A stretch of 64,000 nucleotides of DNA from Neobittarella massiliensis (ex Bilen et al. 2018) (GCF_900289145.1 NZ_OKQO01000008.1:120937-184936); one strand, 5' to 3'. Shown: positions 42,355-51,311, numbered from the stretch's first letter. The notes: generated from the sequence alone by a model not told the origin. Numbers and translations: made by a program.

Positions 42355-42421
42355 GTCCCATACACCTCTTTTTGTATGCGGGCGGTACCGCCTGTGCGGC
42401 GCGCTCGGGTAGATAACGCCT

Positions 42422-42450
42422 ATTATAGCAGCCTTTGCCGTCTTTTTCCA
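42422..42450 (-). promoter_or_regulatory. Promoter of the CDF gene
   Basis: Minus strand TGCTATAAT (42430-42422), a perfect extended -10, with TGGAAA 17 bp upstream. Confidence 0.6.
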
Positions 42451-42607
42451 GTGCCGTCGCCCCCGGTGCGTAGACGGCCGTCCCGCTGCGCGGTATACTA
42501 TTTAAGAATAGCGGTCCGCCCGGGCCGATATAACTAGAGTATCCGCCGCTCTGCCGGCTGGTTTTCAGCGGGCGGTAACGGGCGGGCGATAGGGGAGGGG
42601 CACAACC

Positions 42608-43384
42608 ATGAGTACAGAAAAAGAGCGCGGCGGTACCGCCGCGGGCGCACCGCAGTGTTTTTGGTGCCGCTACGGCGCGCTGGCTGCCGCTGTCGCACTC
42701 TACCTGCTCTCTGCTGTCTCGCTCTACGTGCTGCAGGTGTACGGCTTTGGCGGCGGGCTCAAAACAGGCTTTGGCCTGGCCGCACTGCTGCCGCCGCTGT
42801 ACGGCTGCTGTTGGCTGCTGGCCGACCACCGCCAGTCCCCGGCCAAGCCCCGCCGCAAAACAGATTTTTTAAATGGGTTGCTGCTGGCAGCCCTCACGGT
42901 GCTCGTCGCGGTGTTTTTGCTGCAAGATCGCTATCTGCTGCGCTGTTGGCAGTATTTTGGGGTGCTTTTGGGGCTGGGTGGCCTTATGCTGTACCGGCGC
43001 CGCCATCCGGTCAGCAAGCTGTCGGCAGTGGCTGTCGCCTTCTTTTTGGGGCTGCTGTTCAGTACCGGCCTCTACTTTGCCGTGCTGCGGCCCACCACCC
43101 TGCCCGGCGCCCGGGCCCTGCTGGCCGCGCAGGGCTACCGCAACTTGCAATTTGGCACCCACTGTATGGCCGCGCTGGCCGACCAGGTCGACTATACCGG
43201 CGGGCAACAGACCACAGGAAAACAAGACGAGGCACTGGGCCTGTACCTGTTCACCGCCCGCCGCGGCAGTCAGCAGTACGGTGTGTTTGTCAGCGTGGCC
43301 CACGGCCGGCCGGTCGGCAGTTATCTGCGAAAAAACAACCAGGCGATGGATTATTTCGAGCGCCAAGGCGTGCGCTGGCGCTAA
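42608..43384 (+). CDS. Polytopic membrane protein of unknown function
   Basis: The 258-aa protein has four to five membrane helices (about residues 22-45, 53-72, 88-105, 113-128, 138-160) and a C-terminal soluble part (about 165-258), rich in Gln, Tyr and Gly, on one side of the membrane. I do not recognise a family. It is 19 bp upstream of the metallophosphoesterase gene on the same strand, so they are probably co-transcribed. Confidence 0.8.
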   Translation: MSTEKERGGTAAGAPQCFWCRYGALAAAVALYLLSAVSLYVLQVYGFGGGLKTGFGLAALLPPLYGCCWLLADHRQSPAKPRRKTDFLNGLLLAALTVLVAVFLLQDRYLLRCWQYFGVLLGLGGLMLYRRRHPVSKLSAVAVAFFLGLLFSTGLYFAVLRPTTLPGARALLAAQGYRNLQFGTHCMAALADQVDYTGGQQTTGKQDEALGLYLFTARRGSQQYGVFVSVAHGRPVGSYLRKNNQAMDYFERQGVRWR

Positions 43385-43403
43385 TGGAAAGGAGGAGACA
43401 GAC

Positions 43404-44237
43404 ATGCCCCACCCCAAAAAGAAGAGGCGCCGCCGTTGGCTCGCAGCGGCAGCACTGCTGGTGTTGGCTGTGGCGGTGTGGTACGGCGGCACCTTTTGGC
43501 TAAAGACCACCGAGGTACAGCTGTACAGCGGCAAGATAGCCGACCCGGTGCGCATCGTGCAGCTGACCGACTTGCACGGCTCCCGCTTTGGCGCCGATAA
43601 CGACCGCCTGGTCCAAAAGGTGCGCCGGGCCGAGCCCGACCTGGTGGTCTGTACCGGCGACATGTACACCAGCGGCGACGAGCAGGGCCGCCAGGTGGCG
43701 CTGGATCTGCTCACCCGCCTGGCCCAGAGCTGGCCGGTGTACTTTGTCAACGGCGAGCACGATGACGACGGCGGTTTTGCCGTGGAACTGCAGGAGAGCG
43801 GCGTGCAGGTGATGGATTACGAGCAGCGCATCGTCACTGTGGGCAGTACCCGCCTGTGCCTGTACGGTATCAACAATCAGTACTACTCCGCCACCTTCGA
43901 TCTGCACAATGCCTTCACGCTGGATACCGGCTGCTATACCATCCTGCTGGCCCACAGCCAAAATCTGGCCGCTTTTGCCGAGTTCGGCGTCGACCTGGCC
44001 CTGTGCGGCGACTCCCACGGCGGACAGGTGCGGCTGCCCGGCGTCGGCGCCCTGCAAAATCAGGGCATCTGGTTCGCCGAGATCGCCGGCCCCGACTCGG
44101 TGCGCTACACCAAGGGCCTGTACCGGCAGGGCAATACAGATCTGTTTATCTCCAGTGGTCTGGGCAACTACCCAGTCCCCATACGCTTTCTAAATCGGCC
44201 CGAAATAGCGGTGATCGAGCTGCTGCCCCCGGCATGA
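43404..44237 (+). CDS. Membrane-anchored metallophosphoesterase
   Basis: The 277-aa protein has a basic N-terminus and one signal-anchor helix (about residues 12-32), then a calcineurin-like phosphoesterase domain: QLTDLHGSRFG, VVCTGDMY, FVNGEHDDD, ILLAHSQN and CGDSHGGQV. The usual GNHE and GHTHGGQ read NGEHD and GDSHGGQ, so the metal site is slightly altered. Family members include cell-wall-lipid phosphatases such as YkuE-type enzymes. ATG 43404 follows AAAGGAGGAG; a longer in-frame start lacks one. Confidence 0.85.
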   Translation: MPHPKKKRRRRWLAAAALLVLAVAVWYGGTFWLKTTEVQLYSGKIADPVRIVQLTDLHGSRFGADNDRLVQKVRRAEPDLVVCTGDMYTSGDEQGRQVALDLLTRLAQSWPVYFVNGEHDDDGGFAVELQESGVQVMDYEQRIVTVGSTRLCLYGINNQYYSATFDLHNAFTLDTGCYTILLAHSQNLAAFAEFGVDLALCGDSHGGQVRLPGVGALQNQGIWFAEIAGPDSVRYTKGLYRQGNTDLFISSGLGNYPVPIRFLNRPEIAVIELLPPA

Positions 44238-44289
44238 TCGCCCGCCCAAAAGCGTATTTAAATGGTGCCTATGTACTGTATAAAAAGTA

Positions 44290-44327
44290 CGAAGGTGCTG
44301 CTGTTTTCGTGAACAGCAGCACCTTCG
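44290..44327. terminator. Perfect 16-bp hairpin, probable terminator
   Basis: CGAAGGTGCTGCTGTT pairs exactly with AACAGCAGCACCTTCG (loop 44306-44311). The flanking T/A runs are weak on the + strand but AAAAA precedes it, so it may act better on the minus strand or serve as an mRNA end stabiliser. Confidence 0.55.
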
Positions 44328-44339
44328 CGCGGCAAAACA

Positions 44340-45021
44340 CCTGTTTGGCCGCTTTTACACGTTACAATAAAGAGCCCAGCTCAGCCCAGCCCAGGCCGGA
44401 TTTGTCCACTGCCAGGTCCGGTTTGGTCGCCCACGAGTAGCCCCTCGGCCGAGTGGTTCTGGGCGCCTTGACTTATTTCGCCGTACGCGCGCTGAAGTGC
44501 ATCCTCTTTATCAAGGCGGATTTCACAGAACACAGAACACAGCACGCAACATGCAGCACAGAGCATATTCAAAACCGGTCCCGGCCGTTTTGCCCGGGCC
44601 GATCGGTACCTTTATACCGCAGATATCCATTCTACTGTGGATGTCAGCGCTGTCTGGCGGTGTGCTCTTTTTGGACAGTTTTTCGGCCTTAAAAGCGCGG
44701 TGATGGGTCGAAAAAACTTCTAGCCGCTCCTGATCGGTGGTGCCTATACGAAAAGACATGACAGATCGCGGGTGCCCTGCCATTCGTTTTGCCCCTATCG
44801 AATTAAATAGCCTGCAGTGCCAGACCATACTTTCAGCCCGGCTGGCCCGACACATCGCAGCAAAATATCCCCCAGGCGCAGTCCCGCCATAGACGTCGCT
44901 GTTGTGGTCCAAGCCTAAACGCCGTCACTCTTTTCTAAAAGCGGTACAGGGCGGCAAGCAGTGCGAGCCGCTCCGCCACACTGCTGGGCGCGCTGTATCG
45001 ACGGCCCGATATGCCCATTTG
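44340..45021. other. Apparently non-coding stretch, possibly decayed gene
   Basis: About 680 bp with no gene I can support. Several 60- to 130-codon open frames overlap on both strands but have no ribosome binding site, biased composition, or recognisable motif. A low-complexity ACAGAACACAG-type segment lies near 44525-44560. Confidence 0.4.
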
Positions 45022-45630
45022 CTAGATCTGCTCTGGATCAAACGGGGGGTGGCCGGCCGCGACGAGCTCCCGGTCAAAATCGGCCCGCGCGCGTTTCATG
45101 GCGTCTTCCATGTTGCCCTGTACTACCGTAAACGGCACGCCAAAGTACAGGTTCAGCGGCAGCCCGCGGTCCTCGATCACATAGCAGTTTTCATCTACCC
45201 AACGCCCCTCGGCACTGCGGTGCTTAGCGGCCGAAAAGCGCTCGACCAGGGGCCGGATATCCGTCAAAAAGGCGTAGCAGCGCAGGCCCAGCGCCCAGGC
45301 TGCCCCACACTCAAAAGCAGTGCCCGAGTCCGGCTCCTGCCCGCGCCGAAAGTCGTTCAGGTTGGCAATGATCATGTCCGAGCGGTAGATCTGGTTCATG
45401 TCGTGGGTAAAGATCTTTTTTTCCAGCTCCTCTTGCGAGTTGTCTTGCGGCGTGTACTCGCGGTACTGGTCCTCGCGGGCCGGGTCGGGCGGAAAAATGC
45501 CGTCGATGCCGTAGCGGTGGCTCATCTCAACATACCCGGCGCCGATCTCCATACCGTCCGGCCAAAACATATCCGGCCCCGCCAAATAGGCTACCGGCCG
45601 GCGCACGATCCCGTTTTTGTCAATAAACAT
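45022..45630 (-). CDS. Nucleoside 2-deoxyribosyltransferase family protein (catalytic Glu kept)
   Basis: The 202-aa protein has the NDRT fold: PVAYLAGPDMFWPDG at the N-terminus, IYRSDMIIANLNDFRRG with EPDSGTAFECGAAWALG, where the Glu of GTAFE is the family nucleophile. A unique insert with ENCYVIEDR follows. NDRT enzymes cut or exchange the glycosidic bond of 2'-deoxynucleosides. Its start ATG abuts the stop of the upstream paralog, so the two are co-translated. Confidence 0.85.
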   Translation of the reverse strand: MFIDKNGIVRRPVAYLAGPDMFWPDGMEIGAGYVEMSHRYGIDGIFPPDPAREDQYREYTPQDNSQEELEKKIFTHDMNQIYRSDMIIANLNDFRRGQEPDSGTAFECGAAWALGLRCYAFLTDIRPLVERFSAAKHRSAEGRWVDENCYVIEDRGLPLNLYFGVPFTVVQGNMEDAMKRARADFDRELVAAGHPPFDPEQI

Positions 45631-46173
45631 CTACCGCACCCCCTCTAGGTCCTGTTTGGCCCGCCGCAGTGCATCGGCAAATCCGCCCTGCACCATAATG
45701 CCGTGGGCCGACATCATCAGGTTCAGCGGCCCGTTTTCCAAAACGATACCGTCCCGGTCGCGCCACCCTTTCGAAACAGTGCCTTTTTTCTGGTTCTGGG
45801 GGTCGGTTATGTCCATCTGCTCCCGGTCCTGGTCGGGGTATTTCTCCTCGGTGAATTTCTCCACGCAGCTGCGCAGATCGTCCAGGTAGAGGTAGATCTT
45901 TTTGCCCCACACATACCCGGCGCCCAGCGCAAAACAGGCGCCCGAATCGGGCTCCCAGCCCCTGAAGTTGTTCATATCGGCGATCAGCAGATCGCAGCCG
46001 CGCACGGCGTCCATCAGGGCGGTAAAATCCGCACTGTTGTCAGTGCCGCCCAGCGGTGCCTCCAACAGCAAAAAACCCTGTTCGCGGCAAGCGTCCCGGC
46101 AGGCGGCGAGCTGCGCCTCCCAGTTCGGTGCATACCGCTGTGGGGTACACAGGCAGACCTTTGGTGTCGACAT
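45631..46173 (-). CDS. Nucleoside 2-deoxyribosyltransferase-like paralog lacking the catalytic Glu
   Basis: This 180-aa paralog keeps DLLIADMNNFRGWEPDSGACFALGAGYVW (in short: NNFRGWEPDSG, then GACFALGAG), aligned with GTAFECGAA of its neighbour, so the nucleophile Glu is Ala here. It retains the phosphate/ribose-binding features (LYLDDLRSCVEKF, LENGPLNLMM, GGFADALRRA). It may be a regulatory or structural partner of the active copy rather than an enzyme (inference). It starts after GAGAGGAGC. Confidence 0.75.
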   Translation of the reverse strand: MSTPKVCLCTPQRYAPNWEAQLAACRDACREQGFLLLEAPLGGTDNSADFTALMDAVRGCDLLIADMNNFRGWEPDSGACFALGAGYVWGKKIYLYLDDLRSCVEKFTEEKYPDQDREQMDITDPQNQKKGTVSKGWRDRDGIVLENGPLNLMMSAHGIMVQGGFADALRRAKQDLEGVR

Positions 46174-46249
46174 ATCCCTGCTCCTCTCTGTGTCAAACGT
46201 TTCTGTCCCGCGCCGCCCCCAAGGCTCTCTGTCGGCGGCGCCTGGTTTC

Positions 46250-46278
46250 AGTATAGACGATTGCCCTCAAGGCGTAAA
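46250..46278 (-). promoter_or_regulatory. Promoter of the NDRT pair
   Basis: Minus strand TTTACG (46278-46273), 17-bp spacer, TATACT (46255-46250), about 75 bp before the start of the upstream NDRT-like gene. Confidence 0.6.
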
Positions 46279-46342
46279 GGCGCAAAACAGCCAAAGGCAT
46301 ACCGGCGCCTTTGGCAGCTGACACAAGAATGTCCCCACTGCC

Positions 46343-46371
46343 TTGACGCCCCCTATCTTCTCCGATATAGT
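46343..46371 (+). promoter_or_regulatory. Promoter of a candidate small RNA
   Basis: TTGACG (46343-46348), 17-bp spacer, TATAGT (46366-46371). No gene follows; an intrinsic terminator sits 63 bp further on. Confidence 0.6.
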
Positions 46372-46377
46372 GGGCTG

Positions 46378-46473
46378 GAAACACTTTTTACCGGTATCTT
46401 TTATCAGGCCTTTTGCCCCGTCCCAACAGCCATAGAAAAAAGCAGGACAGTCTTAAACTGTCCTGCTTTTTTC
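46378..46473 (+). ncRNA. Candidate ~95-nt small RNA
   Basis: A near-consensus promoter gives a start around 46378, and a perfect 17-bp terminator hairpin (46435-46451 with 46457-46473, loop CTTAA) ending in T6 closes the unit. No reading frame of useful length with a ribosome binding site lies inside. The 5' part is pyrimidine-rich and unstructured, as in base-pairing sRNAs. Prediction from sequence only. Confidence 0.5.
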
Positions 46474-46500
46474 TTATTTGTCCTGCTCCGGCTCCTAGCG

Positions 46501-47116
46501 TTCTCCTCTCACCGCAAGAACAGCGCCGCCGCGCATGCGGCGCGAGGAGCAGCGCTCCGAGAGCGGTTCTTGCTCTTTTTGCGCTACCTATTGGGGACCA
46601 GAGATAGACCATTTTTCACCAAGCCCCACTGACCATTTGCGCATGAGCTCTACAAAAATCTTTCTCTCACCGCAAGAACAGCGCCGCCGCGCATGCAGCG
46701 CGAGGAGCTGCGCTCCGAGAGTGGTTCTTGCCCTTTTTGCGCTATCTAGTGGGGACCAGAGATAGACCATTTTTCACCAAGCCCCACTGACCATTTGCGC
46801 ATGGGCTCTACAAAAGTCTCTCTCTCACCACAAGAACAGCGCCGCCGCGTATGCGGCGCGAGGAGCTGTGCTCCGAGAGTAGTTCTTGCCCTTTTTGCGC
46901 TACCTAGTGGGGACCAGAGATAACCCATTTTTCACCAAGCTCCACTGACCTTTTGCGCATGGGCTCTACAAAAGTCTCTCTCTCGCCGCAAGAACAGCGC
47001 CGCCGCGTATGCGGCGCGAGGAGCTGCGCTTCGAGAGTGATTCTTGCCCTTTTTGCGCTACCTAGTGGGGACCAGAGATAACCCATTTTTCACCAAGCCC
47101 AACTGACCTTTTGCGC
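46501..47116. repeat. Tandem repeat array 2, 158-bp units (about 4 copies)
   Basis: GCAAGAAC or a one-base variant recurs at 46514, 46672, 46830 and 46988, an exact 158-bp period. Each unit forms a stem GCAAGAAC/GTTCTTGC enclosing two short hairpins (GCGCCGC/GCGGCGC and GGAGC/GCTCC), and a second inverted pair AGTGGGG/CCCCACT about 27 nt apart. The array ends at the 3' end of the nucleoside-hydrolase gene. It does not share the core of arrays 1 and 3, but the overall plan is similar. Confidence 0.9.
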
Positions 47117-47122
47117 AAAAAG

Positions 47123-48109
47123 CTATGCTCTTTCCGACCTGGCCATCGCCGCCTTGATGATGCCCACAAATTTTTCCCGATCGGCGTTCAGCGCCACCGC
47201 GGCGTTGCGCACCGCTTTTTTGTCGCGGAAGTTCACGTCGCAAACGGTCATGCCGTCAGCAGACCCACCCGAAAAATCTACGTCCACATGCAGCTGGCGC
47301 ACGTCTTTGAGCACGGTGGGATCGATGATGGCGGCCACCGCCAGCGCATCGTGGATGGGGCCCCAATCGTCCTGCTCCATGGGCTGGAACACCCGGTAGC
47401 CCTTGATGCGATAGCGGGCAAATTCCGAGGTGGCCAGCGCCGCCTTGGTGCCCATGGCGTCCAGCTCGTCACACTCCGCCAGCGAGATGCAGGCCCGGTG
47501 GGTGGCGTCCAGCGGGATGAGCGTGATCTTGGCCCCACAGTCCATCACGATCTTGGCCGCCTCCGGATCGATCCAGATATTAAATTCCGAGGTGGCGGTG
47601 ATGTTGCCGTACTCGTACGCGCCGCCCATGATCACGATCTCCTTGATCTTGTCGGCGATGGCCGGCTCAATGCGCAGCGCCACGGCCAAGTTGGTCAGCG
47701 GGCCCACCGGCACCAGCGTAATGTCGCCGTCCGAGGCCATCAGTGTGTCGATCAGCCAGGTAATAGCATTTTGCTTCTGCGGTTTGATGGTGGCCGGCGG
47801 CAGGTAGTCCAGATAGTCGCTGTGCACGTTCTCCTCCGGGTCCTCCTGGCCGATAAACGGCATATGGGGGCGGCGGCCCGGCTGCAGACTGCTCACCAGC
47901 GGCATGGCACAGCCCTTAAACACCGGCACGTCGCAGCCAAGGTATTCCACCACCCGCAGCGTGTTCTCGGTGGTCATCTCAATGCAGCGGTTTCCGTTTA
48001 CCGTGCAGATGCCCAGCACCTCCAGCTCGGGCGAGAGCAGAGCGGTCATAATGGCTACAGCGTCATCCGACCCGGTGTCCACGTCTAAAATGATCTTGGT
48101 CTTCTCCAT
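47123..48109 (-). CDS. Inosine/uridine-type nucleoside hydrolase
   Basis: The 328-aa enzyme has the IUNH signature IILDVDTGSDDAVAIM (Ca2+-binding Asp cluster) at the N-terminus, PLTNLAVAL, and the conserved region near NIWIDPEAAKIVM and the late HDALAVAAI. It should hydrolyse ribonucleosides to base and ribose. ATG 48109 follows AAAGGA; longer versions run over the promoter. Together with the NDRT pair and pncB it suggests nucleoside/NAD salvage. Confidence 0.9.
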   Translation of the reverse strand: MEKTKIILDVDTGSDDAVAIMTALLSPELEVLGICTVNGNRCIEMTTENTLRVVEYLGCDVPVFKGCAMPLVSSLQPGRRPHMPFIGQEDPEENVHSDYLDYLPPATIKPQKQNAITWLIDTLMASDGDITLVPVGPLTNLAVALRIEPAIADKIKEIVIMGGAYEYGNITATSEFNIWIDPEAAKIVMDCGAKITLIPLDATHRACISLAECDELDAMGTKAALATSEFARYRIKGYRVFQPMEQDDWGPIHDALAVAAIIDPTVLKDVRQLHVDVDFSGGSADGMTVCDVNFRDKKAVRNAAVALNADREKFVGIIKAAMARSERA

Positions 48110-48170
48110 AACAGCAAGTCCTTTCTCATCACAGGTGTACAGTTTTTTACCGTCATACATATCCAAATCT

Positions 48171-48199
48171 ATTGTACCTGCTGCAAAGCACCGGGTAAA
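48171..48199 (-). promoter_or_regulatory. Promoter of the nucleoside hydrolase gene
   Basis: Minus strand TTTACC (48199-48194), 17-bp spacer, TACAAT (48176-48171). The remaining divergent spacer up to the amidase gene (to 48526) shows no other clear element. Confidence 0.6.
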
Positions 48200-48526
48200 G
48201 AGGCGCTCGCTTTTTCTGCGGCCTGTACAATCCGAGCGGGCAAACATTGGGCAGTTTACCGGCGGCTCGGGCGGTATCAGAGCGTTAGGTACCCCCGGTT
48301 TCCAGCCCACGGCTCTGGGGCGTTCAGATCACCTGGCAAACCGCCGCCAACTGCTTTAAAGCTGCCCGCCGGTGCAAAACGCGTCGAAAATTAAGGGTTT
48401 CTTCATGGCATTTTGTCATCGCCACCGCTATACTATGTTATAGGGGGGACAACCTCCCGGCCTTAAACCGGCCCTGGAGCAGCTGCCAAACCAGCTGTCA
48501 AACCATAAAAAGTGAGGGATCTACCT

Positions 48527-49279
48527 TTGACGATACTCTTTACTCTGCCCAAGCCCCGCCGCCGCTCTCCCACTGCAAAGCCCCGGCCGCGCACCCGGCC
48601 CCGCAGCGCTGCTGGCCGCCGCCCACCGCGCCCGGGCAAAAACTTTTTTCACACGCCGGCCGGTCGCCGCACACTGCTGGCGCTCATATTGGTAGTGCTG
48701 GTGGCGGCCATGGCCGGGGTCAGCTGGTGGCGCTATAACGGCAAAAATAAAGAGCCCAGTCAACCCGACGAGGTATTGGGCGTCCCGGTACATACCGATT
48801 ACCTGCCCGAGGGGATCGAGGGCCGCCCGGGCATCCAGCGTCAGGTCAAGTGGGTGGTCATCCACGAGACCGGCAACCCCGCCGCCGGCTCCAACGCCGC
48901 CGCCCACAACACCTACATACACAAAAAGGCCCAGACCGACAGTCTCTCCTGGCACTACACCGTCGACGAGAGCGAGATCTACCACCATCTGCCCGATAAC
49001 GAGGTTGCCTGGCATGCCGGCGATAAGCTCACCAAAAACGGCGGTAACCTGAACGGTATCGGCATCGAGATCTGCATCAACGAAGATGGCAATTACGATC
49101 AGGCGGTCGACAATGCCGCCAAGCTCACCGCCTACCTGCTGCACTACTATAAATTGGGGACCGACCATATCAAGCAGCACGGCGACTTTATCAGCAAAAA
49201 CTGCCCCGAGATCATGCGCAATGCGGGGGCGTTCCCCGCTTTTGTGCAAAAGGTGCAGGGGTATCTCGATCAAATGTAG
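48527..49279 (+). CDS. Membrane-anchored N-acetylmuramoyl-L-alanine amidase (Amidase_2)
   Basis: The 250-aa protein has a very basic, Pro/Arg-rich N-terminus (about 45 residues), one membrane helix (about 51-70), and an Amidase_2 domain: VVIHETGNPAAGSNAAAHNTYI (His-Glu; text split at GNPAAG), WHYTVDESEIYHHLPDNEVAWHAG, and a late QHGDFISKNCPEIM with the third zinc His. It should cut the amide between muramic acid and the peptide stem. TTG 48527 has GTGAGGGA upstream. Confidence 0.85.
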   Translation: MTILFTLPKPRRRSPTAKPRPRTRPRSAAGRRPPRPGKNFFHTPAGRRTLLALILVVLVAAMAGVSWWRYNGKNKEPSQPDEVLGVPVHTDYLPEGIEGRPGIQRQVKWVVIHETGNPAAGSNAAAHNTYIHKKAQTDSLSWHYTVDESEIYHHLPDNEVAWHAGDKLTKNGGNLNGIGIEICINEDGNYDQAVDNAAKLTAYLLHYYKLGTDHIKQHGDFISKNCPEIMRNAGAFPAFVQKVQGYLDQM

Positions 49280-49287
49280 CCCACTGG

Positions 49288-49319
49288 GCGGCCCCGATCA
49301 GGGCCGCTCTTTTCTTTTG
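49288..49319 (+). terminator. Intrinsic terminator
   Basis: GCGGCCC pairs with GGGCCGC around CGATCA, followed by a T-rich tract, 10 bp after the amidase stop. Confidence 0.8.
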
Positions 49320-49329
49320 TATAAAAAAG

Positions 49330-49338
49330 TGGTATACT
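49330..49338 (+). promoter_or_regulatory. Extended -10 promoter with GTATAC repeats before pncB
   Basis: TGGTATACT is an extended -10. GTATAC occurs twice 5 bp apart (49332-49337 and 49343-49348), each itself palindromic, an arrangement that could be an operator. The leader to pncB is about 170 nt. Confidence 0.45.
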
Positions 49339-49511
49339 TTTTGTATACAATAGCAAACGGACAAACCGCTGCCGGGGTCGCCTGGTAGGGCAGCAGTGGT
49401 GCGCCGTGCGCGTTAAAAATGTGGCCCGCCCGCCGCAGTCGGCGCGGCAGCGGCCCCGTAGGCCCGGCCGGGGCAGCTTTGCCGCCGGGCCATTAGCAGG
49501 GAGTTTTCTTT

Positions 49512-50969
49512 ATGGAAGTTATCAGAGATCAGCACCGCAACCTGAGCATGCTCACCGACTTTTACGAGCTGACCATGTCCAACGGCTTTTTAGAGAACCA
49601 CATGCAGAACAAAGTCGGCGTGTTCGATATGTTCTTTCGCAAGATACCCGACGGCGGCGGTTTCGCCATCTTTGCCGGCCTGCAGCAGCTGGTAGACTAT
49701 CTCAGCGAGCTCAAGTTCACCCAGCAGGATATCGACTACCTGCGCACCAAGGGCCTGTTCTGCGAGGAGTTCTTGCAGTATCTGCTTGATTTTGATTTTG
49801 CCTGTGACGTGTGGGCCGCCAAAGAGGGGACCCCCATCTTCCCCGGCGAGCCGGTGGTCATCGTGCGCGGCCCCATCATCCAGGCTCAGCTGGTCGAGAC
49901 GATGGTGCTGCTCACCATCAACCACCAGTCGCTCTTGGCCACCAAGGCCAACCGGGTGGTGCGCGCCGCCGACGGCCGCAGCGTTATGGAGTTCGGCTCC
50001 CGCCGCGCCCAGAGCTACGACGGCGCCATCCTGGGGGCCCGGGCGGCCTACATCGGCGGCTGCGACGCCACCGCCTGCGCGATCGCCGACCGCGACTACC
50101 AGATACCGGCGGTGGGCACGATGGCCCACAGCTGGGTGCAGATGTTCGACTCCGAGTACGAGGCCTTTAAAAAGTACGCCGAGATCTACCCCGACAGCTG
50201 CACGCTGCTGGTAGACACTTACAACGTGCTAAAATCCGGTATCCCCAACGCCATCAAGGTATTTAACGAAGTCATCGTCCCCCAGGGCCATCGCCCCAAA
50301 GGCATCCGCATCGACTCGGGCGATATCGCCTACCTCTCTAAAAAGGCGCGCAAAATGCTCGACGCCGCCGGCTTTGCCGACGTAGGCATCGTGGCCTCCA
50401 ACTCGCTGGACGAGTACATCATCCGCGACCTGCTCACACAGGGTGCCAAGATCAACTCCTTCGGCGTGGGCGAAAACCTCATCACCAGCAAGTCCGATCC
50501 GGTGTTCGGCGGGGTGTACAAGCTGGTGGCGCTGCAAGAAGGGGATACCTACATCCCCAAGATCAAGATCAGCGAAACGGTAGAGAAGATCACCAACCCC
50601 GGCTTTAAGATGGTCTACCGCCTGTACGACTGCGACACCCACCAGCCCATCGCCGACTATGTCACCTGCCACGACGAGCAGATCGATGTGCGCGACGGCA
50701 TCACCATCTTCGACCCCAACGCCACCTGGAAGAAAAAGCACCTCACCGGCGTGTACGCCGAGCCCATCCTGCACCAGGTGTTCAGGGGCGGCAAGTCGCT
50801 GCACCAGCCGCTGCCCCTAAAAGAGATACAGGCCTACTGTCTCCAGCAGGTCGACAATTTGTGGGATGAGGTCAAGCGGTTCGAGTACCCCCACCGCTAT
50901 TATGTAGACCTCTCGCCCAAACTGTGGCAGATCAAGCACGATCTGCTCGAGGAAGTGTCCAAGTTCTAG
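49512..50969 (+). CDS. pncB: Nicotinate phosphoribosyltransferase
   Basis: The 485-aa enzyme makes nicotinate mononucleotide from nicotinate and PRPP for NAD salvage. The N-terminus MLTDFYELTMSNGF is characteristic, followed by RAAYIGGCDATACA with GTMAHSW, and the phosphate-binding RIDSGDIAYLSKKARK and GVGENLITS. Length agrees with the clostridial type of about 480 residues. ATG 49512 follows CAGGGAG. It is single, between terminators. Confidence 0.95.
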   Translation: MEVIRDQHRNLSMLTDFYELTMSNGFLENHMQNKVGVFDMFFRKIPDGGGFAIFAGLQQLVDYLSELKFTQQDIDYLRTKGLFCEEFLQYLLDFDFACDVWAAKEGTPIFPGEPVVIVRGPIIQAQLVETMVLLTINHQSLLATKANRVVRAADGRSVMEFGSRRAQSYDGAILGARAAYIGGCDATACAIADRDYQIPAVGTMAHSWVQMFDSEYEAFKKYAEIYPDSCTLLVDTYNVLKSGIPNAIKVFNEVIVPQGHRPKGIRIDSGDIAYLSKKARKMLDAAGFADVGIVASNSLDEYIIRDLLTQGAKINSFGVGENLITSKSDPVFGGVYKLVALQEGDTYIPKIKISETVEKITNPGFKMVYRLYDCDTHQPIADYVTCHDEQIDVRDGITIFDPNATWKKKHLTGVYAEPILHQVFRGGKSLHQPLPLKEIQAYCLQQVDNLWDEVKRFEYPHRYYVDLSPKLWQIKHDLLEEVSKF

Positions 50970-51016
50970 CTCGCCGCGCAAATGTCCGGCCCGCGTGCCG
51001 GCGGCAAAACATACCC

Positions 51017-51049
51017 GGCAGCGCCCGCTCTCTGGCGGGCGCTGCCTTT
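51017..51049 (+). terminator. Intrinsic terminator
   Basis: GGCAGCGCCCGC pairs with GCGGGCGCTGCC around TCTCTG, followed by TTTG, 48 bp after pncB. The rest of the 340-bp gap before the MFS gene shows no clear element. Confidence 0.8.
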
Positions 51050-51311
51050 GCCTTGCATCTTGCCGGTATTTTTGCTAAAATCATATTTATACATGCCATC
51101 TGCTGTGCCGGGTGGCGCTTTACCGCCTTTTATACAGTGACCCGCGCGCAGGCGGCGCGCACAGTGATTTGCCGACAATACTTTCACTTTGCGAAAAAGC
51201 AGACCGCTTTTTGATTGTGCTGGTAAATTGGGACGGATGTAGGATCCACTCTATTTACGGGACGGGGGAGAGCCCCTCTTCTGTACATGATCAAAAAAGT
51301 GAGGGAACGTT

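Noticed and set aside
44523..44912. Minus-strand frame of 129 codons
   Set aside because: No ribosome binding site, composition not gene-like, no recognised motif; recorded as non-coding stretch.
46588..47086. Series of near-identical ~60-codon minus-strand frames in array 2
   Set aside because: They are the same piece of the 158-bp unit translated in shifting frames; no ribosome binding sites and frame changes from unit to unit.
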